A stretch of DNA of 64,000 nucleotides from Cyrtodaria siliqua (GCA_037043455.1 JAWPHD010011191.1:22213-86212); one strand, 5' to 3'. Positions 23,868-35,123 are shown, counted from the stretch's first letter. Notes: generated by a model not told the origin, from the sequence alone. Translations and numbers: made by a program.

Positions 23868-24620
23868 CTGTATTCGCCCGTTTTTTCACGCAATAAAAGT
23901 CAACGTTTGTATGACGTTATGTTGTAAATAAAGTTACATGAGGTTGGGGTGGGGGTGGGGGTAAAAAAAATTGCAGTCTGAATAAGGCCCTAGAAATTTA
24001 AGCTAAAATTCCTCAAATTCACCCACAGACAGTCTTGGGCTGCAGGTGGGGCTTCATACGGACTGTCTTACCAATGGGAAACTGCCCGTAGGAATCCCAT
24101 CCCACTCCTGACTCTCACTGGACCTTGACAGCTGGGCAGACGGTATCATGCATATTACTTACAAATATCCGTCTGGGCAGATAAGACCAAAATAACAAAC
24201 AAACAAAAACGTATTCGCCAATTGGTCACGCATATAAAAGTCAACGTTTGCGTGACATAATTTTGTAACTAAAGCTACATAAGGGTGGGGTTGGGTGGAT
24301 TAGGGGTAGCAAGAGGGGGTCTCATAAAAGGATATAGTAACATACAATGCCATCGGTCCAGTTGTCAAGGTCTAGTGAGAGGGATGGGAGTCCTATGGGC
24401 AGTTTCCCATTGGTTAGAAAGTCCGGGTGTGGAGCTCCCTACAGCCCAATACTGTCTGTGGGTGAATTTCAGGAATAAGTTTAGCTTAAATGTCTAGGGC
24501 CTTATTCAGAGTGAAACATGTTTTACACCCCACCCACAACCCAACCTCGTGTAACTTTATTTACAACATAACGTCATACAAACGTTGACTTTTATTTGCG
24601 TGAAAAACGGGCGAATACAG
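23868..24620. mobile_element. Nested inverted-repeat element with CCGG duplication
   Basis: Starts with ctgtattcgcccg and ends with cgggcgaatacag. CCGG stands on both sides (23864-23867 and 24621-24624), whereas the opposite arm of transposon 2 reads through once ('aatagcaggtgtaacg'). The arms extend through tcaacgtttgtatgacgtta and gtgggggtg. A diverged internal copy of the end is at 24222-24300. There is no ORF of note. Confidence 0.75.
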
Positions 24621-24624
24621 CCGG

Positions 24625-24830
24625 TGTAACGAAGTAAAGTGACCCCCATAGAATAACGACCCCCCGGTCATTATTTCCCATAGAATAACGACCCCCCGGT
24701 CATAATTCTTTAGAAAAAGTGACCCCTTTTCTATAAAATACTGACCCCCGTTAAAAAATAATGACCCCCTTGATGATATCTATAAAATATTGACCCCCAT
24801 CTAGTCGATCACTAACTGAATATTAACTAC
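24625..24830. repeat. GACCCCC-rich inner arm, left
   Basis: Short irregular repeats of 'agtgacccccatagaataac' and 'gaccccccggtcat'. The same set occurs inverted at 27905-28125, continuing the terminal inverted repeat past the nested element. Confidence 0.75.
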
Positions 24831-24849
24831 TACAAGTGTTATTATTGCT

Positions 24850-24878
24850 AATACTTGTTGTTGTTGTTGTTGTTGTTT

Positions 24879-24937
<59 letters not shown>

Positions 24938-24942
24938 GCTTT
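24850..24942. repeat. (TTG)n(CTG)n microsatellite
   Basis: About eight TTG units are followed by about fifteen CTG units with single interruptions. Confidence 0.95.
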
Positions 24943-25114
24943 CGAAGAAGTAGTAGTACTTACAAATAGCGAAAGTTGCAGACTAGGTTTGATTGAGTCT
25001 GTTCATGGACAGTACTGGGCACTGCAACACTGTCCACGCCCCGTAGCACCAGAGTCTTCAAAATAAGAGGAGTCTTTTTCACTGCATATTACGGTGTTCC
25101 GTTAGGCTCATAGC

Positions 25115-25512
25115 GGTCTCTCTGAAAGGCGATGGTAAGATGGCAATGCACGATAACGCGATGGTAAGATGGCGATAGTGCGATAATAAGATGACTATAT
25201 GCAATGGTAAGATGACGATGCGCGATGGCAAGATGGAAAAATCGCGCATCACCATCTTATCATCGCCATCTTACCATCGCGCATCGCCATCTTACCACCG
25301 TGCATCGTCATCTTACTATCGAGCATCGTCATCTTAGAGTAAAGGCGATGCGCGATAGTAAGATGGCTATGAGCTATGGTAAGGTGATCCGCGATACGCG
25401 ATAGTAAGATGGCGATGCGCGATGGTAAGATGACGATGGAAAAAAACATCGCGTTATCGCGCATCGCCATCTTACCATCGTCCTCGTACTATCGCGTATC
25501 GCGCATCGTTTT
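25115..25512. repeat. Short palindromic repeat cluster
   Basis: The words 'gcgatggtaagatg' and its complement 'catcttaccatcgc' alternate in both orientations about twenty-five times, so the strand can fold into many alternative hairpins. Confidence 0.85.
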
Positions 25513-25514
25513 CC

Positions 25515-27895
25515 GACCGAGCCTGAGCAGATCAGTTGTTCAGACAGCATGCCCATCTCCGAATGGTTTTCTGTCACTTTCAAAGTCAATCCGCACGAAC
25601 TCAACCTGGAGGGGTTGGAGTGGGTCGGACCCCATCGAATGATATGAGTCATTCCGTCGGCAATGCAGACAGCAGAGGTCCAAACTCCAAAATAGCCCAT
25701 GACACTGTATGTGGGCCCATCTCCGGCTAGTTTTTGTCGCATTAAGAGACTTGACCTGGTGGAAGATGGAGTGGGTCGGACCTCTAGTCGGGTGGTATGA
25801 GTCGTTCCATAGCGAATGCTTCGGTATGCCGAAGGCAGGGACCCGAATTGCCCCCGACGCTGTATGTGGGCCAGTCTCCGGCTGGGTTTTGTGACCTTCA
25901 GAGAATCAATCCGTCCGGACTCGACCTGGTGTACGTGGTGTGAGTCGGACCCCACGTCGGGTGGTATGAATTCTTCCGTCAAGAACACTCTGGTATGCTG
26001 ACGGCCGAGGAACAAACTTGGACACTGTCTGTGGTTCCAGATACGGCTGGTAAGTTTCGCCTTCTGAGTCAATCCGCATTATCTCGAGTGGGTCGGACTC
26101 CCTATTGAGTGGTAGAAGTCCTTCCGTCGGGAATGCTTTGGTATGCCACTGACACTGTATGTGGGCCAATATCCGGCTGGTTTTTGTCGCCTTCAGAGTC
26201 AATCTGCCCGAACTTGACCTGGTGGGGGTTGGTCCCAAGTCGGTTGGTATGAGCCGTTCCGTCGGGCTTGCTTTGGTATGCCGACGGCAGAGGCCCCATA
26301 TGCCCTCTGACACTGCATGTGGGCCAATCTCCGGCTGGTTTGTGTCGCCTTCGGTGTCAATCCGCCCGTACTAGACCTAATGTGAGTTGGAGTGGGTTGG
26401 ACCCCCAGTCAGTTGGTACGAGTCGTTCCGTCGGGAATACTCTGGTATGCCGACGGAAGAGGCCTGAAATGTCACCTATACGTAGGCCCATCTCCGGTTG
26501 ATTGCTGTCACCTTCAGTCAATACACCAGAACTCGACCTGGTGAGGTTGGATTGGGTATGAACCCTCCCCGCCCGAAATGCCCCTGACACTATATTTGCA
26601 TCCATTTCTAGTTCCTGTTTTGACACCAGCTGAAGATGGGCGCATATACATTGTCCAGGGACATTTTCGGTCATCCGCCGTCGCTATACCGGAGTATCCC
26701 CGGCGGAACGACTCCATTCAACGAGGGATCCGACACTCTCCAACGCTCACCAGGTCGAGTTCGGGGGGATTGACTCGGCAAAACCCAGCCAGTAATTGAC
26801 CCACAGACAGTGTCTGGGTCACGTTCTGTCCTCCGCCGTCGGCAATCACGAGTTTTTCCGATGGAATGACTAACACCAGCCGACGAGTGGTCCGACGCTC
26901 TCCAACCGCGGATTGACTGAAGGTGACAAAAACAGCCGGAAATGAGTCCACATATATTGTCAGGGGGCCTTTCGGGACGGAATAATTTATACCACCCGAC
27001 AGGGGTTCGACCCACTCCAACCCCCACTAGGTCGAGTTGATTGACTCTGAAGGTGACAAAAACCAGCCAGGGATGATCAACATACAGAGTTATGGGCCGT
27101 TATGGGTCTAAGCCGTCGGCATACCAGAGCCTTCCTGACGAAACAAGTTATACCACCAGATTGGGGGTCTACCCCAATAGATCAAGTTCGGGCGGATGGT
27201 CTCAGAAGGCGACAAAACCACCCGGAGCGAGGTCCACCGACAGTGTCCATGTTTGCTCCTCTGCCGTCGGAATACCAGTGTATTCCTAAAGAAACGACTC
27301 ATACCACGAGACTTTGGGTGCGACACACTCCAACCTCACTAGGTCGAGTTCGGACGGAATGATTCCGAATGCGACAAAAACCACCCAGACCTGGGTTCAC
27401 AGACAGTGTCCGTGTTTGGTCCTAAGCCGTCGATATACAAGACTATTACCGACGGAACGACTAATACCATCCGATGGAGGGTTCGACCTACTCCAAACAC
27501 CACCAGGCCGAGTTCGGGCGGATTGACTCTGGATGAGACAAAGACATACAGTGTCAGGGGCTTTTCGGGCATCTGTCGTCGACATACCATAGCATTCCCG
27601 ACGGACCAACTCATACCTACCGACTGGCCGTCCGACCCACTCCAACAACCACTAGGTCGAGCTCGGGCGGATTGACTCTGAAGGCGACAATGAACAGCCA
27701 CAACTGGGACCTCAGGCAATGTCCGTGTTTGGTTCCCAGCCGTCAGCATATCAGAGTATTCTCGACGGAAGGGTCCATACCACCTGACGAGGGGTCCGAC
27801 CCAATCAACCACACCAGGTCGAGACCTGGTGGATTGACTGAAGGTGACAACAATCAGCAGGAGATGGGCGTACGTACAGGTGGCATTTCGGGCCT
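25515..27895. repeat. Inverted tandem array, units of about 160 bp
   Basis: From 25515 to about 26635, units containing gagtgggtcggacccc, cgttccgtcgggaatgc and ctccggctgg repeat every 124-166 bp. From about 26640 to 27895 the same unit runs in the opposite orientation. About eight diverged units lie in each arm. The many open frames across it are shadows of the repeat. Confidence 0.9.
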
Positions 27896-28139
27896 CTGCG
27901 AATCGTCATTTAACTTCGCGTAGTGGAGTCATAATATTATGCCCGGCCGGGGGTCACTTTTCTTTAAAAAATAATGACCGGGGGTCGTTATTCTATGGGG
28001 TCACAATTCTTCGCGAGGGGTCATTTTACTTCGCGTGGGGGGTCATAATATTATGACCGTGGGGGTCACTATTTTTTAAAGAATAATGACCGGGGAGTCG
28101 TTATTCTATGGGGGTCACTTTACTTCGTTACACCTGCTA

Positions 28140-28705
28140 TTCGCTAGTGGTCACTTTAATCGGCGTAATCTGCCCAGACCTATATCTGCAAGTCATATAT
28201 CATACAGTTTTGGCAGGCCAATACACGTAACATAGCGGAGCGAAGAAGTCAGAAGCAGGCCGAATAACCGAGGTTAAATATTCCTGTGTAAATTTGATTT
28301 AATTGAAATATGACACTAACTCGATTTGTTTTATCATTTTTAAGATTTTAAATCGAAACCTTTATATCGCATTATCGACAAACTGTACATAACCTGAAAT
28401 AAATATCTCGAGTATATCAGATCAATTCTCGTGTAATACAGATAATACTCATTACGTACCTTTATACTGATATATTTTGATTTGTTTTGTTTCAACGCGA
28501 TATAAATAAAAAAAAAAAGTCAAGTTTTAAAAAAACGATCTATTGTAAACTAAAGAACCATTTCAACGTATTTGTAATGCATGTATTGAATTACATTGTG
28601 TTTTGTCGACATAAATATATTGATATATATCATAACAACTCGAGTTACTATACATTGAAAAATTCGATATATACCAACAAGACGAGGCACGAATACGCTT
28701 CCGTA
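28140..28705. repeat. Right terminal inverted repeat of transposon 2
   Basis: Inverse of 23287-23863, about 85-90 percent similar by eye, ending cgaatacgcttccgta. Confidence 0.9.
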
Positions 28706-28845
28706 CGTCACCCATTTTTATCCGGACAAGATATCGTACATATGCCGACATACGCACTTATGTTGCAATAAAAGATGCAAGCACAGCCATAGTTGGATTC
28801 ACGGCCGATCTACAAGGATGTCGAATTTTGAAAAGCAGGTAAAAA
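28706..28845 (+). repeat. Right part of the split dispersed repeat
   Basis: Matches 14433-14540 (ggacaagata, atatgccgacat, gatgcaagcacagccatagt). Confidence 0.75.
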
Positions 28846-29404
28846 GTCTCTTTTTCCTAAAATTTTAAATGTTTTCTGTATCTTTTCAGGTATGCTGACA
28901 GTATATATATGTTTTAACTATTCTAAACACTAAAATCGAACTGAAGTGACACCACTGTTGTGTTTTTTCCATGTTTATGCCCCCATCACCAAATGGTGAG
29001 GGGGCTTATAGCGTTAGCCATGTCAGTCCCAGTGTCTGTCCGCCCGTCCCGAAAAATATGTGTGTATCTCCTTCCACAGTTTTCAATTGATTGTTTCTGA
29101 AACTTTACAGGATCCTTACCTATTATGTCAAGATATGCCAAAAGGTTCGGCGTCAAAATCTACTCTGTATAATCTTAGTTACTGTCCTGTCCTTTCTTCC
29201 GTTAATTGTGTGTCTTTCTCCTCCCACAGTTGGCTTGAACTGTACGCAACATTTAATCTCGATGTGGTGAACCTGTCTACCATAAGGCATATGTATATAT
29301 AGAGTGTTGATTCATAGTTTTTGCTGAGTTATGGCCCGGATATGAGTTTATGCAAGCATAGGACATAATCACAAATAAAAAACGTGTGCATTATGATGTT
29401 TATA
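28846..29404. other. Intergenic with a mollusc-type repeat start
   Basis: 28979-29060 reads gcccccatcaccaaatggtg then agggggc (a hairpin) and 'gtctgtccgcccgtcc', the typical head of a mollusc repeat family. No gene. Confidence 0.5.
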
Positions 29405-29592
29405 TATATGTATTTTGGGTGTTCTGGCTCAAAGCTCTCGCTCTGCTCGAGTTTGATCCAGAAACACCCAAAATACATATATATAAGTAAATCATCATAA
29501 AATGGTGATTTACTTGATTTATTAAAACTTTTTTAAAATAGGGGTAGTTAAGATTGCAATTTTAATTTTTCTTATAAGTTATCAAAATTACA
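29405..29592. repeat. Polinton left terminal inverted repeat
   Basis: Inverse of 45060-45247. The outer part (29408-29479) is itself a hairpin, atgtattttgggtgttctgg pairing with ccagaaacacccaaaataca. The inner part starts agtaaatcatcataaaatgg and holds a second small hairpin (agtaaatca/tgatttact). Confidence 0.9.
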
Positions 29593-29665
29593 TTCAATTA
29601 ACAATTTTCTGACCTTGAATACAAAGGTGGTGGATCATACTCAAACACACTACTAAAACAATAAA

Positions 29666-30244
29666 TCACACACTTTTTAGACTTTTTTGTAAGGTTGCCA
29701 TTGCTTCCTTTCTTCCCTGCTCTACTAGTTCTTTTTTTTGAACTTCACTTATTTCAGCCTTTTTTTGTTTTGTGTCCTGTTTTAAACTATAATATTTATC
29801 CAACTCATCTAAAATCAACTTGAACTCTTGATCAGATATTTGTACATCACTCAACGCTTTTGATATTAACTGCTTTATACTATTTAACTTAGGCTCTGCC
29901 AAAGATTTTATTTCATGATGTTTTTGAGCTTTTGCATTAAGCTTGCGTCTGATAAAATTAATACAAACACCTGTAGCTCCGCAGACTATTGCTGCTATTT
30001 CTAAAGGTAACAAAACTGGAACAACAAATCCAATCCCAGCCATAATAACACCTGCAGATATCAAGGTAGTGTCAATTCCATCTGTAATATTAATACCACG
30101 TTTATATTTTTTATAAAGTGACTGGCGTATATCTCGTTCTGTAATTAACTTTTTTTCAATCTCTGAAATCTTTTGTAATCTATAAATTTGTCCGTCTTCC
30201 ACTGGCAACTCAGGATATATACTTGGTGCTGTCGGTTGCTTCAT
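29666..30244 (-). CDS. Polinton accessory membrane protein
   Basis: 192 codons, open throughout. It is not a recognised family. After a polar N-terminus there are two adjacent hydrophobic segments (about residues 59-77 and 78-98, for example AGVIMAGIGFVVPVLLPLEI), then a Lys/Glu-rich helical tail likely to form coiled coil (about 105-192). It sits next to the left inverted repeat, transcribed towards it, and 21 bp after the fibre-like gene. A membrane-associated virion or assembly role is possible from the topology alone. The start ATG follows an A/T-rich leader (ttaataaataaaaaatgaag, read on the coding strand). Confidence 0.75.
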   Translation of the reverse strand: MKQPTAPSIYPELPVEDGQIYRLQKISEIEKKLITERDIRQSLYKKYKRGINITDGIDTTLISAGVIMAGIGFVVPVLLPLEIAAIVCGATGVCINFIRRKLNAKAQKHHEIKSLAEPKLNSIKQLISKALSDVQISDQEFKLILDELDKYYSLKQDTKQKKAEISEVQKKELVEQGRKEAMATLQKSLKSV

Positions 30245-30265
30245 TTTTTATTAATAAATAAAAAA

Positions 30266-30735
30266 TTAAATTAATTCAATTAATAATGATGCCACCGTAT
30301 TTACAGCTGTAGCGTTGGCAATCTTGCATACAAAGTTAACAACAGAACCACCACCAATTTCTAAAGGTTTATCAAAGTTATCATGATTGCGTGGATTGAT
30401 GTGAAGCGTTATACCATAATTTGGTTGTTCAACACCATTGACAGAAACTATTACAGTTACGTCACCAACTAATCGTTCACATGCTAAACCTATTCCCATA
30501 ATCCGTCCACGGCGTGTCATTACATGCCCCACATTTGATTCTGCTCCACCATTACCAAATGAGAGTATTCTATTCAACACAAGTGGGCCCTTAGCCTCTG
30601 CAAATATTGTTATAATCCCATATTTAAGATTATCGACTCTATTTTTTAAATGATTAAACTGGTTAAAAAAAGGCACAATTCGCCTATATAAATCTTGAAC
30701 ATCATTTATCAAAGCCTCTAAAAAAGAATAAAAAT
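30266..30735 (-). pseudogene. Fibre-like Polinton protein, 5' part cut off by an insertion
   Basis: About 155 viral codons remain. The N-terminal part is helical (EALINDVQDLYRRIVPFFNQ), and the C-terminal about 110 residues are rich in beta-strand-like alternations (GHVMTRRGRIMGIGLACERL), resembling compact jelly-roll heads of fibre or collagen-like surface proteins; that fold is inferred. The first codons of the open frame (MNAAFPVRYF) belong to the inserted Penelope-like element. The original 5' end probably lies at about 31800-31830, where 'aaaagacctaaaaaaacatc' follows the minor capsid gene on the minus strand. The ATG expected there reads ATA. Confidence 0.6.
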
Positions 30736-31800
30736 ATCGGACAGGGAAAGCAGCATTCAAGGACGACAGTCAACCACAAAACACAAAAACAAACACGCAA
30801 ACAGACAAACGAAAAGACAAAAGTAATAATGCAAACGACATCACAAACACAGAAGGGTTGATAATAGGGCTACCGCCTTGGAACGGTCAGTGGCAAAGTA
30901 GGCCACTTGGGGTTTAAACCGGTTCTAGGGTGCACCAAACCTCACACTTACCCTACTGTCATCCCATTAAAACAGGACAGTGTAAATAAAGAAATCCCCG
31001 CCATGATCTAATCTCTAACCAACAAGGCAGCATCAATAGGCATTAAAAGTAAAACACAAATATGCTCGTGTAAATATAATACAAAAAAACAATAGCCTAG
31101 AAAGCCACAATGAAGGTACTCAATGACTTTGCAGAAGCCAGAGCAGTAAGAGAATAAACCATTAAGGGCACGACAAGAAAGATCATGGACAAACATCAAA
31201 CGCCACCGTCCCAATGGGCTTTAGGTAGGCGTCATCACAGGGTCCACAGCCTGTCCGGTCATCGTACAATTAAAGAGGAAAGCATAGTGGCGAACTGTAA
31301 AAGGGTCCACCACCAAGCATGCAGTACGTTGCAAAATGATAGGGTCATAACCTCTTTTGATAAACTTTTTAACAAGTTTAACAAAGATAGTATGAAAGTG
31401 ATCATGACCAAGAATCTTACGAAGTTTATAAATCACATCACCATAGAAGTCAGGTTGTGATAGTCCTTGTCGCAGAAGAGTCCTTAAATTACATTTATAT
31501 TTGGAAAGAAGATCAGGGTTATGATAATAAAATTGTGCAGAGGTTTTACGAAGTTTATGGTAACGGTAACTCTGATTGAGTAACTTTTTAGTTATACAAA
31601 GATTACGAATATTAAAGTCCTCAACGCGAGTACAAGCTCTAGAAAAACGAATAAGTTGAGACAGATACACCCCCATAAGAAGTTGCTCGGGGAACATCCC
31701 CATCCAAGTGGGGATAATTAACAATGTCAAAATTAAAATCATCTCTCTTTTCATAGATTTTGCTAATTATTTTACCATTTTCAATCGAGAGATCTAAGTC
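30731..31800 (-). mobile_element. Penelope-like element inserted in the Polinton (5'-truncated)
   Basis: On the minus strand it runs from mid-RT to the 3' end. 31221-31754 is an open frame of 177 codons (GVYLSQLIRFSRACTRVEDF, then LQRTACLVVDPFTVRHYAFL) matching the C-terminal region of the copy at 56555-57398. 30740-31000 is the shared 3' non-coding tail. The truncation point is near 31800, inside the coding sequence, as expected of incomplete reverse transcription. No clear target duplication was found. It splits the fibre-like gene. Confidence 0.75.
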
Positions 31801-31837
31801 TGATGTTTTTTTAGGTCTTTTTATAAAAATATATTTT

Positions 31838-32482
31838 TTAAATAATTTCTAAAACACAACTCATAGGCAAACCGTGATTATCAATTTTGTAGCCATACTC
31901 ATCTCTGACTTTTATTTTCAATTCAGTAATTGCACCATTCATAAGTCAGTGATATTCAGGATAAAAACTTGTATATACTATATCTCCAAACTGCTTATTT
32001 ACTACAGGTACAACACCTATAATAGTGCTTGGTGCACCATTGAAATAATTACTACTGGTATTAACTTGTTCAAGATGAACATATAGCTGTTTATAAGGAG
32101 CTAAATCAATTGGGTAATCTCCTATATTAGTACCTGTCAACCATTTTCTGTCTTTGAATCCCAGCAGTTTTGAAAGACTGCTTGACATTCGTGTCTCTAT
32201 TGACGTATGTATAATGGCTGCACCAATTTGGACAATACTGCCCAGGATAATATTTTCATTTAGCTTTTTAAAATTTTCTACCAAGTCTTGAAAGTTATAG
32301 AGTCCACCTGGTAAATGTTCTATTTTATCTGGGTTTCGTGTCTTTATGGTTTCATGAATAATATTTTGCCAACCGATAGTGTATGTAAAACTTTTTAATC
32401 CGACGCGCTTAGTTCCATCTCTATTATCGATATACTGTTGTAAGTTAATAGAGTTGTCTATGTTTGAAATTGTATGATACAT
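31838..32482 (-). pseudogene. Candidate minor capsid (penton, single jelly-roll) protein with a nonsense codon
   Basis: 213 codons between ATG 32482 and TAA 31838, interrupted by an in-frame TGA at 31946-31948 (after YPEYH); the remaining 35 codons continue the same protein and end VLEII. The C-terminal pattern, a strand, then ELKIKVRDEYG, then IDNHGLPMS and a final strand, is what I expect at the end of a single jelly-roll minor capsid protein in Polintons and their relatives. The penton assignment is therefore inferred. An upstream extension to an ATG at 32542 would run through the TA-rich promoter, so 32482 is preferred. It diverges from the gene to the right across about 40 bp. A CGA to TGA change is a likely origin of the stop. 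Confidence 0.6.
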
Positions 32483-32520
32483 TTTTTTTTTAATATATAT
32501 ATATATAAAAACACAAATAA
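32483..32520. promoter_or_regulatory. Divergent AT-rich promoter
   Basis: A tract of A/T with (TA)n (taatatatatatatataaaa) separates two divergent Polinton genes. TATA-like runs of this kind recur before other genes of the element. Confidence 0.5.
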
Positions 32521-33793
32521 AAATTATTTCTAAAGAATTCAAATATAACCCGGATGCTCAATATTCAAATACTTTTAGCAAGATATAATAAATCAAAACA
32601 TAGTCATTACATCAGACGGTAAAGACTTTAAAGCATCATTTCCCAATGTCTTTGAAAAATACAAACTCCCATACGTCAAATCAGATGCTATAGTCCAACG
32701 TTGGGGAACAGATTGGATGTTATTTTGGCAGAATCAGTTAAACTTTGCTATTTGGTGTGCGACAACTGGATGTGGTATTGATTTCAACAACCATCTAAAA
32801 GCTGATACTTTGGTTGGTTCGTTATTTCGATTTCATGTCTATTACCAAGTCAGAAGAATATTAGTTGAGATGAGTGTAGCAATGCCGCAAGACTCAAATT
32901 GGAATGCATTTAATAACACATATAACCGAAACGCATACGAGAGAATATGCAAGGAGTTTAACGTTGATTTATATTCAGACTGGAGACAGAAACAAAGCTA
33001 TAATAATGGTCTAGGAACAATTTATAATTACTGGACAAATATTGGTTATCATCCTTTGGTAAATACTGTATACGACAACAAAACGATGAGTTTCACAGTC
33101 TATGAGAGTGATAAAACATATCACATTGATTACATTGCACAAGGATTTGAGGCTGATAATAGTTGGTCTACTTTTATACTAGATTGTTCATTTGGATTTA
33201 CAAGAGCTGGAGTAGAAAGAATCAATGACAGCATAAGAACATACTGCTGGGCAATTCTTGGCTCACAATCACAAACAAGAACAGATATACTTGGAACTGG
33301 AACAGCATTTGATGCACAAAAACAATTTTTAGCAAATGTAGAGGACGCAATAAACAGCCCCATCAACTTGCCCAGTCAAATTTCAAGATATGAAACCACC
33401 CTCAAATATGCAAGAAGTAAACTAAATTTTGTCTATGGAAGTGGATTGTACATGTCTCCGAGAGACATGAAATTAAGAATCGGAATAATACAAGACTACA
33501 ATAATGAAATTGTAATAGCAACCGATGCACAAGCATTCGGATTGAATAATGATATAAATGTAAAACCAGTGCCACCAAAAATTATTCAACCTTTTCAAGG
33601 CACCACAACAAAGACATTTTTACCGGAACATTCTGACTTTGATAAATCAATACATAAAACTGTGGAGCATAACCCACCAGAAATACAAAAAATAGCGATT
33701 GAACACGAAAATAACAAAACAACTATAATTGTTGGTACTATAGTAATAGGTCTTGCTGCATTACTTATCTTCGAGATTTTAACCACTCTTTAG
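32521..33793 (+). pseudogene. Conserved-looking Polinton protein with C-terminal membrane anchor, two frameshifts
   Basis: The long open part (from ATG 32717, 358 codons) starts WQNQLNFAIWCATTGCG and ends with a hydrophobic anchor (IIVGTIVIGLAALLIFEIL, about residues 332-352). Upstream coding continues in two other frames: 32521-32580 (SKEFKYNPDAQYSNTFS) and 32583-32640 (VITSDGKDFKAS), so single bases are missing near 32581 and 32640. No ATG is present at the original start. I do not recognise a family; the protein is Tyr/Trp/Asn-rich in the middle and Pro/Lys-rich before the anchor. Its place among capsid genes suggests a virion component. Its end overlaps the convergent gene by 29 bp. Confidence 0.65.
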
Positions 33794-35123
33794 CTGCCAC
33801 ATACAACAACCCGGAAACAAACACAAGCAAAGCCCATAGATTGTTACCAAGCCAATTAATAACTTTACCTGTTGCAGATAAAAGCCATGATACAATTGCA
33901 CCAATAACTCCTGGAGCTGCAGAAGCTTTACCAGCTAGGTTGGCAAGAAGTTTACCAAGATTAAATAGTTGTTTTTTATATCCAATCTTTTACACTTGAT
34001 GGATCAGGCTTTGGGGTTGGAGTTGGAGCAGCATTTGATGTGGGAATAATAGAATTAATTATCACCCCAAGAATCATACCAAATGCAGTTAAAATACTAA
34101 CAATAGTAATACCTTGCTCCCTGAACAAGGTTTTGATCCTCTCACCAAGAGTTGGATCCTCGTTTAACATTTTGTTTATTGTCTCTTTTATCCTGCTTAC
34201 TTGGTTACGAAAAGCTTCTCTGTTTTCATTAATGACATCCATTCTTGCACCTCTCTCATCTTCAAGGTCTTTGATGCGGTCGCTAATTCTTTTTATCTGG
34301 AATTCATCATTATCAGTCTTAGCTTGTTCTAACTTTTGTTTTTCTCTTGTTATGTCTTAATCAAGTTGTGTGAGTTTTGGCATGTTATTGGTGAGTTCTT
34401 CCTTGACAGTTGTCATCGCTTTTACTATTCCATCCATTTCACGCTTGTCTATATTTGTTTGTATTGAAACATCAGGACGCTTGTCTATATTTGTTTGTGT
34501 TTCAGCATCAGGACGCTCAATCACATCCCAGTCATGGAGAGCACTTTCTATTGACTGTGCCGTGTTATTCGCAACACTTGATAAATCTTGTAATGGAGTA
34601 GCTTCCACGTCCGGTAAATCGTTTATTGTGCTCTCCAATACTTGTCGATATTCTTGTGATACTTTTGTTCTACTGTCATACTCCGGTAAATTTAAAAATT
34701 GTCTTATCGCCCTTGTTCCCCCAGAGCCAATAATCCTGTTATATTCATTTGCCAAAGAACCAAGAGCAAGAAATGTAAAAGAGCCTTGCCTGGCAGTTAT
34801 TCTTATTCCTTTATCACCAACAATCCAGTATAATGTTTTACCATCATTTGATACTTTAAACTGGTCATAATCCATTTTGTCCGGTACCATCTTATATCGT
34901 TTTTTTCTATTTCATTATAAAAGGATTTTACAAGATTTTTCTTGTATATTTCAAGTGTGGATTCTGCCAGCTCTCCCCTAAGTTCAGCAATATGATCGCT
35001 TTGATTAAGAAGACTTCTTTGAACCGGCTCATTAGGCACCATTGGTAAATCATCATCATAATATTCATCATAATCATCTGGATCAAACGTAGGATTGTCA
35101 AATTCAAATCCTCCTTCAGCCAT
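33765..35123 (-). pseudogene. Polinton coiled-coil/membrane protein, three lesions
   Basis: One gene now split in four: an acidic N-terminus (MAEGGFEFDNPTFDPDDYDE), a frameshift at an A run near 34903, a segment with DGKTLYWIVGDKGIRITA, a TAA nonsense at 34357-34359, a helical part (DEDERGARMDVINENREAF region to 34150) and a hydrophobic segment (ITIVSILTAFGMILGVIINS). A second frameshift follows near 33977, then a C-terminal part with two more hydrophobic stretches (LLANLAGKASAAPGVIGAIV and LWALLVFVSGLLYVAA) ending at TAA 33765. Total about 452 codons. The order of acidic, coiled-coil and membrane-active segments suggests a capsid-associated or membrane-modifying protein; the function is not known. 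It starts 47 bp from the divergent major capsid gene. Confidence 0.7.

Larger units (their letters stand above)
23287..28705. mobile_element. Palindromic DNA transposon 2 (IS3EU-like, non-autonomous, 5.4 kb)
   Basis: The termini tacggaagcgtattcgtgcc and its inverse are flanked by a 6-bp duplication CGTCAC (23281-23286 and 28706-28711). The empty copy at 14205-14540 has a single equivalent. Arms of about 580 bp match end to end, and homology resumes inside after a nested element (24625-24830 against 27905-28125). The interior consists of microsatellite, short palindromic repeats and a large two-armed tandem array. There is no transposase. The 6-bp duplication and TAY...RTA ends suggest IS3EU; the foldback architecture is directly visible. 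Confidence 0.8.

Noticed and set aside
24836..25066. ORF with polyalanine and polyvaline
   Set aside because: Translation of the TTG/CTG microsatellite.
25374..27923. Many overlapping ORFs of 60-230 codons on both strands
   Set aside because: Shadows of the GC-richer 160-bp inverted tandem array; the same peptide motifs recur in every unit.
34370..34870. 166-codon plus-strand ORF
   Set aside because: Antisense to the coiled-coil gene, Ser/Cys/Leu-rich as expected of a shadow; the minus-strand protein has coherent domains.
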